Source: Erysipelatoclostridium sp. An173 (GTDB lineage Bacteria; Bacillota_I; Bacilli_A; Erysipelotrichales; Coprobacillaceae). Taken from it: a stretch of DNA of 64,000 nt. Shown here one piece after another: positions 45,394 to 55,249 of the stretch (positions within the stretch are counted from its first letter, which is position 1; each line of letters starts with the position of its first letter). Where the stretch lies: assembly GCF_002160495.1 (NCBI RefSeq), contig NZ_NFKR01000013.1, forward strand, positions 1 to 64,000. The letters are read 5' to 3'. The position numbers were made by a program, and so were the translations under genes. The notes beneath the pieces were generated by a model. It saw nothing but the letters and a program-made list of their open reading frames with translations. It did no database searches and was not told the origin of the DNA.

Positions 45394-46459
45394 AATTTCC
45401 AAATGAAATACCTAGTAATTTTGCATCAGTAACTTCAGGACCATTAGGGTCAACAAATTTTAATTTACCTGCTGATTCATTTAACGGAATAGCAGATATT
45501 TCGTTATTTTTCAATACCACTAATTTTCCATAGTCATTAGCCATAACTAGTCTTGCTCCTTCGATACCAAATCTTGTGGAAATTTGACGGTCATAAGGGC
45601 AAGGCTGACCACCACGTTGTGCATGGCCAATACAAGAAACACGGATTTCACTATCAATATATTGTGCTAATTCTTCAGCTACTTCATAAGCTACTGAACG
45701 GCCATTACGAGCTTGAACAATTGCTTTATATTCTTTTTTTGTAAGACGAGCATCTTCTTTAGAAATAGCTCCTTCAGCACAAGCAATAATACTAAATTTT
45801 TTACCATCTTTTTCTCTTTGTTTGATTGCTTTACTTACTTTTTTAATATCGTAAGGAATTTCTGGTAATAAAATAACATCAGCACCTGAAGCGATACCTG
45901 CTGATAAACAAATATGTCCAACTTTATGACCCATTACTTCGATTATAAAGACACGATTGTGACTAGCAGCAGTAGTATGAATTTGATCTAAATAATTAGT
46001 AGCAATATTTATTGCTGATTGATAGCCAAATGTATAATCAGTTCCCCAAGTATCATTATCAATTGTTTTAGGTAAGGCAATGACATTTAATCCTTCTTCA
46101 GATAGTAGATTTGCAGATTTAATAGAACCATTACCACCTAATACTACAAGACAATCTAGTTTTAAATCCTGATATGTTTTTTTCATGGCTGCTACTTTAT
46201 CAAAACCATCTTCAATTACGCGCATCTTTTTAAATGGACATCTTGAAGTACCTAAAATAGTACCACCAACATTTATTATTCCTGAAAAGTCTTTTGGTTT
46301 CATTTTTTGATAATCACCATACATTAGACCTTTATAACCATGTAAAAAACCGATAATTTCTACATCTTCTACATTACGATATAATGTTTTTGCTAAGCCG
46401 CGCATAGTTACGTTTAAGGCTTGACAATCGCCTCCGCTTGTTAATAATCCAACACGCAT
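45392..46459 (-). CDS. pfkA: 6-phosphofructokinase, ATP-type signature
   Basis: 355 aa. Begins MRVGLLTSGGDCQALNVTMR. Nucleotide motif GGNGS has Gly111, as in ATP-dependent enzymes, while PKTIDND has Lys131, as in the long actinobacterial-type (group III) ATP enzymes rather than PGTIDND of PfkA from Bacillus or E. coli. ATP is the likely donor. Follows ppk by 21 bases on the same strand with GAAGGAG before the ATG and no terminator between, so ppk-pfk form an operon. See the second phosphofructokinase at 14,023. Confidence 0.9.
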   Translation of the reverse strand: MRVGLLTSGGDCQALNVTMRGLAKTLYRNVEDVEIIGFLHGYKGLMYGDYQKMKPKDFSGIINVGGTILGTSRCPFKKMRVIEDGFDKVAAMKKTYQDLKLDCLVVLGGNGSIKSANLLSEEGLNVIALPKTIDNDTWGTDYTFGYQSAINIATNYLDQIHTTAASHNRVFIIEVMGHKVGHICLSAGIASGADVILLPEIPYDIKKVSKAIKQREKDGKKFSIIACAEGAISKEDARLTKKEYKAIVQARNGRSVAYEVAEELAQYIDSEIRVSCIGHAQRGGQPCPYDRQISTRFGIEGARLVMANDYGKLVVLKNNEISAIPLNESAGKLKFVDPNGPEVTDAKLLGISFGN

Positions 46460-46480
46460 TTTATCACTCCTTCTTTTATT

Positions 46481-48520
46481 TTATTGACGTTCTTTGAAAA
46501 AATATTCTTGGCTGTTTAATGGCGGCTTTTTATTTTTAACTCTTTTATAAGTACCATCGCTTAAAAGTCGACTAGCTTTAACATTATCTTGAAGCATAGT
46601 TTCAAACATACCTACAACTCTTTTCTTTAATTTCTCATCTAGAACTGGAGCTGCAACTTCAACACGTCTTTCTAGATTACGAGTCATCAAATCAGCAGAA
46701 GAAATAAATACTTCTTGATCTTCACCAGTTCCAAAAATATAGATTCTTGAATGTTCAAGATAACGACCAACAATAGAGATAATATTAATATTTTCAGTTA
46801 GTCCAGGAACACCTGGAAGAATACAACAAATACCACGAACAATCATATCAATTTTTACACCAGCTTGACTAGCTTCTATTAATTTATCAATCATTTCTTT
46901 TGAAGTAACTGAATTACATTTAAAACCAACATATGCTTCTTTTCCTTCTTTTGCTAAGGCAATTTGTTTATCAATTCGTTCAAAAATCTTAGAAATCATA
47001 CAATTTGGAGCAACCATTAATAATTTTTCATCATTATCAGTTTCTCCAAGTGATAAATGATTGAAAATAGTATTCATTTCCTCACCAATTTCATGATTAG
47101 AAGTCATTAAAGATAAATCGGTATATAATTTTGCAGTATTTTCATTGTAATTACCAGTACCAATTTGACAAATATATTGAACCCCTTGATTGTTTTTATA
47201 TGTTATTAAACATAATTTTGAATGAACTTTTAAACCATCTAAACCATAGATAACACGACAACCAGATTCTTCTAATCGTTTTGACCAGTCAATATTATTT
47301 TCTTCATCAAATCTTGCACGTAACTCTACTAATACAACGACTTCTTTACCGTTTTCAGCTGCTTCAATTAATGATTTAATAATTTTAGATTTTTTAGCTA
47401 CCCGATATAAAGTCATTTTAATACTAGCAACATTTGGATCACGACTAGCTTCATCAAGTAATCGTAAAAATGGTGACATTGATTCAAATGGATATGCCAG
47501 TAAAATATCTTTCTTTAAAATCTGTTTAATCATTGGCACTCTATTTTCAACTAATAGACTATTTTGAGCTTCCAAACGTTTATAAAAAATTTCAGGATGA
47601 ATAAAGCGTAAATAATCACGAAGTTTGCTTGTAAAGGATAAATCTAATGGTGCATTACTAGTAAATACTTGATTTTTCTTTAAATTCAAGAAATTCATTA
47701 GCATTAAGACTTCTAAATCTTCTAATCCTGGTGACATTTCTAAACGCATTGGATTTAATTTTCGTCTTTGTTTAATTAATGTCTCCATCATTTCTCGATA
47801 ATCTTCATGTCCCTCTAAAGAATGATCATCTTCATCAATATCAGCACTACGAGTAACGCGAATAAATGCTTTATTTTTAATTTTGTATTTAGAAAAAATC
47901 TTAGAAACAAAATGTAAAATAATATCTTCTACTAAAATAAATTTTCCTTGCATACTAGGAATAGCAATTAATCTTTGATCCATAGCATTAGAACAAGAAA
48001 CAATTCCCATTTTACGTTTTCCTTTTTTAGATTCTAATTGAACAACAATATATAATTCACGATTTTTTAAAAAAGGGAAAGGTTGTCTTTTAGAAATAAC
48101 TTGTGGAGAAACTAAAGGCAAGATTTCTCTTTCAAAATAATCTCCAAAATATTTGCGATCTTCTTTGTTTTTTAAATCTTTATATTTAACAATTCCCCAA
48201 CCTAAAACATTTAATTCATCTAAAATATGTTGATAAATCTGGTCTTTTTTCTTATTTAAATATGTAATTCTTTTTAAACAGGCGCTTAGCTGTTGTTGGG
48301 CAGTCATTCCTGTTTTATTATCTTTAGATGCTGGATAGAATAACATTTGATCATATAATGATCCAATTCTAACCATAAAAAATTCATCTAAATTAGATTG
48401 AAATATTGAAATAAAACTTAATTTTTCTCCTAATGGAACATCTTTATCTTTGGCTTGCAATAAAACACGATTATTAAATTTTAGCCAAGATAACTCTCTG
48501 TTTTCCATGCATATATCCAT
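46481..48520 (-). CDS. ppk: Polyphosphate kinase 1
   Basis: Reversibly moves phosphate from ATP onto polyphosphate. The protein is 679 aa from the ATG at 48520 (AGGAGG ahead; 12 longer codons rejected). PPK1 marks: NRELSWLKFNNRVL at the start, DEFFMVRIG, KMTLYRVAKKSKI, GLKVHSKLCLIT with the phosphorylated His, IGTGNYNE, and HSRIYIFGTG in the C-terminal domain. Upstream of pfk in the same operon. No exopolyphosphatase (ppx) is nearby. Confidence 0.95.
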   Translation of the reverse strand: MDICMENRELSWLKFNNRVLLQAKDKDVPLGEKLSFISIFQSNLDEFFMVRIGSLYDQMLFYPASKDNKTGMTAQQQLSACLKRITYLNKKKDQIYQHILDELNVLGWGIVKYKDLKNKEDRKYFGDYFEREILPLVSPQVISKRQPFPFLKNRELYIVVQLESKKGKRKMGIVSCSNAMDQRLIAIPSMQGKFILVEDIILHFVSKIFSKYKIKNKAFIRVTRSADIDEDDHSLEGHEDYREMMETLIKQRRKLNPMRLEMSPGLEDLEVLMLMNFLNLKKNQVFTSNAPLDLSFTSKLRDYLRFIHPEIFYKRLEAQNSLLVENRVPMIKQILKKDILLAYPFESMSPFLRLLDEASRDPNVASIKMTLYRVAKKSKIIKSLIEAAENGKEVVVLVELRARFDEENNIDWSKRLEESGCRVIYGLDGLKVHSKLCLITYKNNQGVQYICQIGTGNYNENTAKLYTDLSLMTSNHEIGEEMNTIFNHLSLGETDNDEKLLMVAPNCMISKIFERIDKQIALAKEGKEAYVGFKCNSVTSKEMIDKLIEASQAGVKIDMIVRGICCILPGVPGLTENINIISIVGRYLEHSRIYIFGTGEDQEVFISSADLMTRNLERRVEVAAPVLDEKLKKRVVGMFETMLQDNVKASRLLSDGTYKRVKNKKPPLNSQEYFFKERQ

Positions 48521-48714
48521 AAAAAAATTCCTCCTAATTTTTCTTAGAAATAACATAATATTATTTTAGAAATTATTCAAGTAAAAAAGACTATCTTACA
48601 AAACCATAACCAATTCTTTAGATAACCTTAACATTTTGACATGAATTTCTACCATAATATGCCACTGTCTATTTTAATTATACTTTGATTTTATTAGATG
48701 ACAACTTAATTTAT

Positions 48715-48744
48715 TAAAAAAACACCGTAATTTAAAACGGTGTT
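48715..48744 (-). terminator. asnA terminator
   Basis: AACACCGT / ACGGTGTT hairpin with, on the minus strand, an eight-T tract. The ppk upstream region 48,521-48,714 holds no gene. Confidence 0.85.
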
Positions 48745-48748
48745 ATTT

Positions 48749-49756
48749 CTATAATAAATGGATATTATGCTTTTCGCATTCTTCAATCATTTCTTGAGGC
48801 CAGATACTAGCTTGTACTTCGCCAACATGAACTTTATTTAATAATAACATACATAAACGTGATTGACCAATACCACCACCAATTGTATATGGTAATTCTT
48901 TATTTAAAATTTGTTTGTGGAATGGTAATTCTAATCGTTCCAAACAATTTTCTGCTTTTAATTGTTTAACTAAAGTGTCTTCATCAACACGAATTCCCAT
49001 TGAAGATATTTCTAAAGCACATTGTAATGGTTCAAACCAGAATAAAATATCACCATTCAAATCCCAATCATCATAATCAGGAGCGCGACCATCATGTTTA
49101 ATACCGCTTTTTAATTTCTTTCCAACTCCCATTACAAAAACGCAACCTAATTCTTTACAGATTCTGTTTTCTCTTTCTGTAGGAACCAAATCAGGATAAC
49201 GATCTTCAAGTTCTTGAGAAGTGATGAAATGTATTTGATCAGGTAATGGATTAACAGCTTGAGGGTATTTATACCAAACTTCGTGTTCCATATGTTTTAT
49301 TACTTTAAAGATTTCACGTACATGATGTTTTAAAGTTTCTTCATTTCGTTCTTCTTTAGCAATGATTTTTTCCCAATCCCATTGATCTACATAGTATGAA
49401 TGTAAATTATCGACTTCTTCATCTTTTCTAATGGCATTCATGTTAGTATATAAACCTTCATGCATTTTAAAGTTATATTTTTTTAATGCCATTCTTTTCC
49501 ATTTTGCAAGGGAATGAACAACTTCAATTGTTTGTCCAGGAATTTCTTTAATTTCAAAAGAAACCGGAGATTCAAAGCCATTTAAGTTATCATTTAAACC
49601 ACTGTTTCTAGGTACGAATAATGGAGCAGAAATTCTTGATACTCCTAAAACTTTTCCTATTTCTTTTTGAAATGTGTCACGAATGTATTTAATTGCTTCC
49701 TGTGTTTGACGCAAGTCTAAAACAGGATCATAGTTTTCTGGTAAAATCAGTTTCAT
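48749..49756 (-). CDS. asnA: Aspartate-ammonia ligase (asparagine synthetase A)
   Basis: Makes asparagine from aspartate, ammonia and ATP, releasing PPi. The protein is 335 aa from ATG 49756 (AAAGGAG ahead, somewhat distant). Class II synthetase-like motifs: [40 protein letters not shown], and [15 protein letters not shown]. Complete. No T-box upstream. Its product may be consumed by the asparaginase at 58,083 or used for Asn-tRNA. Confidence 0.95.
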   Translation of the reverse strand: MKLILPENYDPVLDLRQTQEAIKYIRDTFQKEIGKVLGVSRISAPLFVPRNSGLNDNLNGFESPVSFEIKEIPGQTIEVVHSLAKWKRMALKKYNFKMHEGLYTNMNAIRKDEEVDNLHSYYVDQWDWEKIIAKEERNEETLKHHVREIFKVIKHMEHEVWYKYPQAVNPLPDQIHFITSQELEDRYPDLVPTERENRICKELGCVFVMGVGKKLKSGIKHDGRAPDYDDWDLNGDILFWFEPLQCALEISSMGIRVDEDTLVKQLKAENCLERLELPFHKQILNKELPYTIGGGIGQSRLCMLLLNKVHVGEVQASIWPQEMIEECEKHNIHLL

Positions 49757-49842
49757 TGTAGTATTAACTCTCCTTTGATTAATTTTTATCCATTGTAACA
49801 TGTATAAAGACAAGGTTACAACACTAAAATAGTGGATTTTTA

Positions 49843-49871
49843 TTGTAAAAGACTAAAAAAACCGCTAATAT
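49843..49871 (+). promoter_or_regulatory. Promoter of the cysteine desulfidase gene
   Basis: TTGTAA at 49843-49848, 17-base spacer, TAATAT at 49866-49871, 31 bases before the start. Confidence 0.55.
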
Positions 49872-49902
49872 TGTACGTGTGTGATAAAGGAGTGTAATAA
49901 AA

Positions 49903-51177
49903 ATGGTAATCGATAATAAAAAGTATCAGACTTATTTGCAAATTTTAAAAGAAGAATTGGTACCGGCAATGGGTTGTACGGAACCAATTGCATTAGCTTA
50001 TTGTGCAAGTAAAGCGCGTGATGTTTTAAATGCTGTTCCTACGCATTGTTTAGTAGAAGTTAGTGGGAATATTATTAAAAACGTTAAAAGTGTAATTGTT
50101 CCCAATACCCATTCTTTAAAAGGAATTGAAGCAGCTGTTGCAGCTGGAATAATTGCTGGTAAAACAGATCGAATCCTAGAGGTAATTGCAGATGTAAAAA
50201 AGGAACAGATTAGTAAAATAGAAGAATATTTAGCTAAAGATTGTATCGAAATTAAACCGTTGGATAGTGATCATATTTTAGATATTAAAATTACATTGTT
50301 CAATAATAATGATAAGGTAGTAGTTAGAATTGTTGATCAACATACTAATATTATCTTAATTGAAAAAAATGATGAAAAAATATTTGTAAAAGATGAAAAT
50401 TGCAAATGTCAAAAAGAAAATAATAATCGTGATTGTTTAAATGTTGCTGATATATATGAATTTGCAAATACTGTAAAGATAGATGATATCAAAGCAACGA
50501 TTGAACGACAAATAAACTATAATAGTGCTATAGCTAAAGAAGGATTAGAAAATGATTATGGTGCTAATATTGGTAGTGTATTATTAAAGACTGGTGATGA
50601 TATTGCAATCAAAGCTAAAGCTATGGCCGCTGCTGGTAGCGACGCTAGAATGAGTGGATGTGAATTACCAGTTGTAATCAATTCTGGAAGTGGTAATCAA
50701 GGGTTGACTGTTTCATTGCCGGTAATCGAATATGCTAAAGAATTAAAAGTTAGTCAAACAAAATTATATCGGGCTTTAGTACTAGCTAATTTAATTGCAA
50801 TTCATCAAAAATCCGGAATGGGTCGTTTATCAGCATATTGTGGGGCAGTAAGTGCTGGTTGTGCTGCTGGCTGTGGAATTGCTTATTTATATGGTGGCGA
50901 TTATAAATGTATTGCTCACACTATTGTAAATTCATTGGCGATAACTTCAGGAATTATTTGTGATGGAGCAAAGTCTTCTTGTGCAGCTAAAATTGCTGCA
51001 AGTGTTGATGCTGGGATTTTAGGATATCGAATGTATATTGAAGGACAGCAGTTTAAAGATGGTGACGGTATCGTTAAAAAAGGAGTCGAAAATACTATCG
51101 CTAATGTTGTTAGACTTGGTAAAGAAGGCATGAAAGAAACTGATAAAGAAATAATCAAGATTATGACAAATTGTTAG
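49903..51177 (+). CDS. UPF0597 / CyuA-type L-cysteine desulfidase family
   Basis: 424 aa iron-sulfur enzyme predicted to split L-cysteine to sulfide, pyruvate and ammonia, or a related beta-elimination. Marks: ELVPAMGCTEPIALAYCASKA at the N-terminus, INSGSGNQGLTVSLP in the middle, and the cluster cysteines in CGAVSAGCAAGCGIAYL and IICDGAKSSCAAKIA. The N-terminal GCTEP and the length fit CyuA/YhaM. Divergent from asnA. Sulfide released here can be refixed by CysK and MetY. Confidence 0.85.
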   Translation: MVIDNKKYQTYLQILKEELVPAMGCTEPIALAYCASKARDVLNAVPTHCLVEVSGNIIKNVKSVIVPNTHSLKGIEAAVAAGIIAGKTDRILEVIADVKKEQISKIEEYLAKDCIEIKPLDSDHILDIKITLFNNNDKVVVRIVDQHTNIILIEKNDEKIFVKDENCKCQKENNNRDCLNVADIYEFANTVKIDDIKATIERQINYNSAIAKEGLENDYGANIGSVLLKTGDDIAIKAKAMAAAGSDARMSGCELPVVINSGSGNQGLTVSLPVIEYAKELKVSQTKLYRALVLANLIAIHQKSGMGRLSAYCGAVSAGCAAGCGIAYLYGGDYKCIAHTIVNSLAITSGIICDGAKSSCAAKIAASVDAGILGYRMYIEGQQFKDGDGIVKKGVENTIANVVRLGKEGMKETDKEIIKIMTNC

Positions 51178-51180
51178 TTA

Positions 51181-51211
51181 AAAGCTGTCTAGACTATTAG
51201 ATGGCTTTTTT
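51181..51211 (+). terminator. Terminator of the cysteine desulfidase gene
   Basis: AAAGCTGTCTA / TAGATGGCTTT with two G-T pairs and a T tract. Confidence 0.75.
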
Positions 51212-51357
51212 ATTAGAAAATTTGAAAACTAGTAAAAATAGATTGTAAAGATAAAATATTTTAAAATAAACAACTATTTTTTTATTTTTTAAATAAATAC
51301 TTATTATTGGCTTTAGATTAATTATTATGATAAACTAGTCATATGTGAGGTGAAATA

Positions 51358-52149
51358 ATGAGCGCGCGTTATGTTGTAATGGATTTTGAAACTACCGGAA
51401 TCAATAAATATCATGATGATGAAGTAGTACAAGTAGCTATTATTAATCAAGATGATGAAATTTTATTACATGAGTTGTGTTGCCCTAAGCATCATTTTTC
51501 TTGGGTAGATGCTCAAAAAGTTCATGGGATTACACCAGCCATGGTAAAAAATAAAATGCCTTTTGAACATTATTTAGAACAGATTATTAGTATATTTGAA
51601 GATTATGATTTTATTGTTTGTTACAATATTGCTTTTGAAAAAGGAATGTTGGAAAATTATGGTATTGATGTTTCAAAATACCAGTTTCGTGATCCAATGA
51701 AAGAGTTTGCTCCAATTTATGGAGAAAAAAGTTATCGTGGTGGTTATAAATGGAAATCACTGACTGTTTGCGCTCAGTACTTTGGTTTTGAGTTTAAAGC
51801 ACATGATGCTTTAGAAGATGTAAAAGCTACTCGTTATTGTTTTGATAAGATTCAGGAATTAAAAAATCATAAAAAACAATTGCAAGAAGCAACAATTGAT
51901 AATTGGCAAAGTTTATTTAGAAAACAGATAATAAATAATGGACAACAAATATATGACAATAACAGTGTAGATATTATATATCAAGAAAAACAACAGATTG
52001 TAGCTAGTGTTAAAGGTAGTCAAGATTATTTAGTGTCAATTATTGTTGAACAGGGTAAAATAAAAAAGATGGCATGTAATTGTCCTTATGCAATGCGTGG
52101 TAATAAATGTAAGCATATGGCAGCTTTATTGATGAAAATCAATGAGTAG
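51358..52149 (+). CDS. DEDDh exonuclease fused to a SWIM zinc finger
   Basis: 263 aa. Residues 1-165 are a DnaQ-type 3'-5' exonuclease: Asp9 and Glu11 in MDFETTG, CYNIAFEKGML at motif II, and HDALEDVKAT at motif III. Motif II has Glu (FEK) where Asp is usual (NxxFD), a conservative change. After a linker, residues 225-263 hold a SWIM-type zinc finger (CNCPYAMRGNKCKHMAAL, the CxC...CxH pattern), known to bind DNA or protein. The fusion has no partner in a standard replication locus. GAGGTG before the start. Followed by a pRiA4b-like gene that overlaps its end. Confidence 0.82.
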   Translation: MSARYVVMDFETTGINKYHDDEVVQVAIINQDDEILLHELCCPKHHFSWVDAQKVHGITPAMVKNKMPFEHYLEQIISIFEDYDFIVCYNIAFEKGMLENYGIDVSKYQFRDPMKEFAPIYGEKSYRGGYKWKSLTVCAQYFGFEFKAHDALEDVKATRYCFDKIQELKNHKKQLQEATIDNWQSLFRKQIINNGQQIYDNNSVDIIYQEKQQIVASVKGSQDYLVSIIVEQGKIKKMACNCPYAMRGNKCKHMAALLMKINE

Positions 52150-52159
52150 TGGAGGAATT

Positions 52160-52984
52160 ATGGCAAATAAATATCGATTAAAAATTATATATAAAGATAT
52201 AAATGAAGTTTTTGATATTGAACAAGATAAATCATTTGAAGAACTAAGTGATATTATTAATACTATGGTGGGAATTAAAAAATATCACGATTATACTTTT
52301 TTAAAAGGAAAAACTGTATTAGCTGCCAATAACTTGGATACTCGTTTTTGGCAGCTGGCTGGAAATTTAAAATTAGAAGATAAATTATTATATACTGTTA
52401 GTGATAATAAGCGTATATATAGTATTAAAGTAATTGTTTGGGATTATATTATTGAATCAGATAATAAAACAATGGAAAAATTTATCCAGATGGCTAAGCA
52501 TTTAGAAGCAATCAAACCTAAACAAAAATATTATTTATCGGTAAAAAAACAGAATTTTATTGATAAAGCTTTATATGATTGCTATGGTGTCTTAAAGGAT
52601 TTGGATTTTAGTGGTATTTATAATTTTCATTTGTTGAAAAATAATGAAAATTATTCAGTTGTTAAGCTTATTTATTATATTTTAGATGATAAATACGAAT
52701 TATGGATTTATAATAATTTAGATGATAAAGAAAATGATGATTATGAGTATTTGATAACTTTTTACCGTGAGGATCGAGCTTATTTTAAAGGATATCAAGG
52801 CAGCCATCGTAATATTTTTGTCTTGCATCGTGATAATACTTTAAAAAATAGTGATTTTGAAAATGTATTTAATATTTTGAATCGAATTACATATATGTTA
52901 ACTACTGTTGATAGTGATATATTATTTAAAAATCATGAAAATTTTTTAGTATATGATTTTGTAACTGAACAAGTGCTAAAATAA
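52160..52984 (+). CDS. pRiA4b ORF-3-like domain protein
   Basis: 274 aa from ATG 52160 (GGAGG ahead). The first 60 residues (YRLKIIYKDINEVFDIEQDKSFEELSDIIN) have the strand pattern and FEELSDII helix of the plasmid pRiA4b ORF-3 family, whose role is unknown. The rest is charged, with no motif I know; IVWDYIIESDN and KLIYYILDDKYELWIYN look like beta strands. Directly downstream of the exonuclease-SWIM gene with 10 bases between, so they are probably one unit. Confidence 0.5.
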   Translation: MANKYRLKIIYKDINEVFDIEQDKSFEELSDIINTMVGIKKYHDYTFLKGKTVLAANNLDTRFWQLAGNLKLEDKLLYTVSDNKRIYSIKVIVWDYIIESDNKTMEKFIQMAKHLEAIKPKQKYYLSVKKQNFIDKALYDCYGVLKDLDFSGIYNFHLLKNNENYSVVKLIYYILDDKYELWIYNNLDDKENDDYEYLITFYREDRAYFKGYQGSHRNIFVLHRDNTLKNSDFENVFNILNRITYMLTTVDSDILFKNHENFLVYDFVTEQVLK

Positions 52985-53043
52985 AAATGTTTAATATTAA
53001 TGAAAACTAAAGGATAGATATAATTGATTGTCGATAAATTAAC

Positions 53044-53086
53044 AAATAAAGCTATTGGTAACTTTGCTTAACCAATAGCTTTATTT
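53044..53086. terminator. Bidirectional terminator
   Basis: 16-bp perfect stem AAATAAAGCTATTGGT / ACCAATAGCTTTATTT, 11-base loop, between the convergent pRiA4b-like gene and the PH-domain gene. Confidence 0.9.
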
Positions 53087-53467
53087 TTATAAATCAAAAT
53101 CATCTAAATCATCACTACTATCATCAAAGAATTCTTTGCCAACTACTTTTTTACGATCTCTAGCTTCTTCAACAAGATGTGAAATTAGATCTTTTACTTC
53201 TTTTGGATTTTTTACATTTTTTAATAAAACTTCTTTATCACTATCTGCTTTAGTAGATAAAACAATTGTACCAGTACCAAAGATTTTTTGTGCTAATGAT
53301 CTTTTAAGACATAGATCTGTGATTCGGTATAAAAGTAATTCATCATAGTGAGTATTAAAAAGACCGGTTTCTTGATATAAACGTTCATTTTTAATTTCAT
53401 ATTTAGTGAAACTAATTGGAAACCACATAAAATGTTTTCGATCTTTCCAAACAGTATTGTTATTCAT
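53087..53467 (-). CDS. Bacterial PH-domain protein (bPH2/YdbS-like)
   Basis: 126 aa from the ATG at 53467, with an AAAGGTGG site. PH-type core (WFPISFTKYEIKNERLYQETG, then LYRITDLCLKRSLAQKIFGTGTIVLST) as in YdbS/YdbT proteins, but no membrane helices. The C-terminus is acidic (FFDDSSDDLDDFDL). Function unknown. Confidence 0.75.
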   Translation of the reverse strand: MNNNTVWKDRKHFMWFPISFTKYEIKNERLYQETGLFNTHYDELLLYRITDLCLKRSLAQKIFGTGTIVLSTKADSDKEVLLKNVKNPKEVKDLISHLVEEARDRKKVVGKEFFDDSSDDLDDFDL

Positions 53468-53538
53468 AAAGTTCACCACCTTTATTTGCTTTTAAAAATT
53501 ATATCAATAATTTTGGTGTTTTAAAATAAAAAATTAAA

Positions 53539-53567
53539 TTGTATAAGATAAAATTATATGATATACT
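53539..53567 (+). promoter_or_regulatory. Promoter of the DEAD-box helicase gene
   Basis: TTGTAT at 53539-53544, 17-base spacer, TATACT at 53562-53567, 31 bases before the start. Confidence 0.6.
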
Positions 53568-53597
53568 CTCACAGAAATATTTAGAAAGGTATGTAGA

Positions 53598-55199
53598 ATG
53601 ATTGAAAATAAATTTAATGAATTAGGATTAAGTAAAAATGTATTAAAAGCAATTGCAGCAATGGGATTTTCTAACCCTTCACGGATTCAAGAAGAGGCAA
53701 TACCAGTATTATTAACAGGTGTTGATGTAATTGGGCAGGCTCAAACGGGAACTGGAAAAACATTAGCATTTGGAAGTGTTTTATTATCAAAGTTAAAAGC
53801 TGGTAATGATATATTGCCACAGGCAATTGTTTTATCACCAACTCGTGAATTGGCAATGCAGATTCATGAAGAATTGGGACGAATTGGTAAATTCAGTGAT
53901 TGTCGAATTACTTGTGTGTATGGAGGCAGTGAAATTGAACGACAGATTCGTAATATTAAAAAAGGTGTTGATATTATTGTTGGAACACCAGGACGGGTTA
54001 TGGATTTAATGCGCCGTAATGTTTTAAAATTAGACAATATCAAGTATGTTGTATTAGATGAAGCTGATGAAATGTTAAATATGGGATTTGTTGAAGATAT
54101 TGAAACGATCCTTGAAAAAGTCGATGATGATCGTCAAACGATTTTATTTTCAGCAACAATGCCGACAGGAATTAAAAAAATTGCTCAAAATTATATGCAT
54201 GATGATTTTAAACACGTTGCGGTAATTTCCAAACAAACTACAGCAACTTCAGTTAAACAATATTATTATGAAGTAAAGCATAAAGATCGTTTTGAAGCGA
54301 TGTGTAGATTAATCGATGCTGCTGATATTAAAACCGGTATTATTTTTTGCCGTACTAAAAGAAGTGTTGATGAAGTTACAGAAAAAATGCAACAGGCAAA
54401 ATATAATGTTGAAGCTATGCATGGTGATTTATCACAAAATCATCGTTTGAATACGTTAAGAAAGTTTAAAAATGGAACTATTAATTTTTTAGTTGCTACT
54501 GATGTAGCTGCTCGAGGAATCGATGTTGAAAACGTAACCCACGTAATTAATTACGAGTTACCACAAGATATCGAATCTTATGTTCATCGAATTGGACGTA
54601 CTGGTCGTGCTAATAAAGAAGGACAGGCTTATACTATCATTACGCCACGCGAAAAAAGCTTTTTAAGACAAATCGAACGAGTAACTAAAACAACTATTTC
54701 TAAAGCTAAAATACCTACTCTTCAAGAAATTTCTGAAAATAAGATTGGAACATTAGTAAGTCAGGTCGAAGATGAAATTTTAGCTGGAAATCATAAGAAA
54801 TTTAAATCAATTATCAATGAATTAGATCCAACATTATTACCAGATTTTGCTGCAGCATTATTACATATGTTATATCGTCAACAATTAGGATATGATTATA
54901 AACGTGATGAAATTCAAGAGATAACTAATTCTAAAAAACAACGGCAAAGAAATGAAGATGGTTATGTAAGAATTTTTATAACTGCTGGTAGTATGGATCG
55001 CATTAAAGCAAGTAATATTATTAATTTCTTTGTTTCTAAAGCTGGAATTAGAAAAGATGATATTGGTGATATTGATATTAAAAGAAAATTTACTTTTGTC
55101 GATATTAATGAACAGGTAATTAGTAAGGTGTTAAAAAAATGTAATCGTCAAAAGATCAATAATCGTCGAATTGAAATAGAAATTGCAAACCAAAAGTAA
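53598..55199 (+). CDS. DEAD-box RNA helicase with DbpA-type RNA-binding domain
   Basis: 533 aa. Q motif (SNPSRIQEEAIP), AQTGTGKT, VLSPTRELAM, GTPGRVMDLM, LDEADEMLNMG, FSATMP, HGDLSQ, ATDVAARGIDV and HRIGRTGR are all intact. Residues about 455-530 (YVRIFITAGSMDRIKASNI...DIKRKFTFVDI) form the DbpA-type RNA-binding domain, so 23S rRNA is a likely target (YxiN/DbpA group); a CshA-like general role is also possible. Single gene. Confidence 0.9.
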   Translation: MIENKFNELGLSKNVLKAIAAMGFSNPSRIQEEAIPVLLTGVDVIGQAQTGTGKTLAFGSVLLSKLKAGNDILPQAIVLSPTRELAMQIHEELGRIGKFSDCRITCVYGGSEIERQIRNIKKGVDIIVGTPGRVMDLMRRNVLKLDNIKYVVLDEADEMLNMGFVEDIETILEKVDDDRQTILFSATMPTGIKKIAQNYMHDDFKHVAVISKQTTATSVKQYYYEVKHKDRFEAMCRLIDAADIKTGIIFCRTKRSVDEVTEKMQQAKYNVEAMHGDLSQNHRLNTLRKFKNGTINFLVATDVAARGIDVENVTHVINYELPQDIESYVHRIGRTGRANKEGQAYTIITPREKSFLRQIERVTKTTISKAKIPTLQEISENKIGTLVSQVEDEILAGNHKKFKSIINELDPTLLPDFAAALLHMLYRQQLGYDYKRDEIQEITNSKKQRQRNEDGYVRIFITAGSMDRIKASNIINFFVSKAGIRKDDIGDIDIKRKFTFVDINEQVISKVLKKCNRQKINNRRIEIEIANQK

Positions 55200-55204
55200 G
55201 ATAG

Positions 55205-55236
55205 AAAGATTGTGTGAAAGCGCAATCTTTTTTTTG
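55205..55236 (+). terminator. Terminator of the DEAD-box helicase gene
   Basis: AAAGATTGTG / CGCAATCTTT, loop TGAAAG, T run. Confidence 0.85.
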
Positions 55237-55249
55237 GAAAAAATAATTT

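Noticed and set aside
48521-48714. PhoP-type TTAACA direct repeats upstream of ppk
   Set aside because: TTAACA and TTGACA occur only two bases apart, not the spacing of known Pho boxes.
55209-55226. cre-like TGAAAGCGCAATCT in the helicase terminator
   Set aside because: Two mismatches, and the sequence is explained by the terminator loop and stem.
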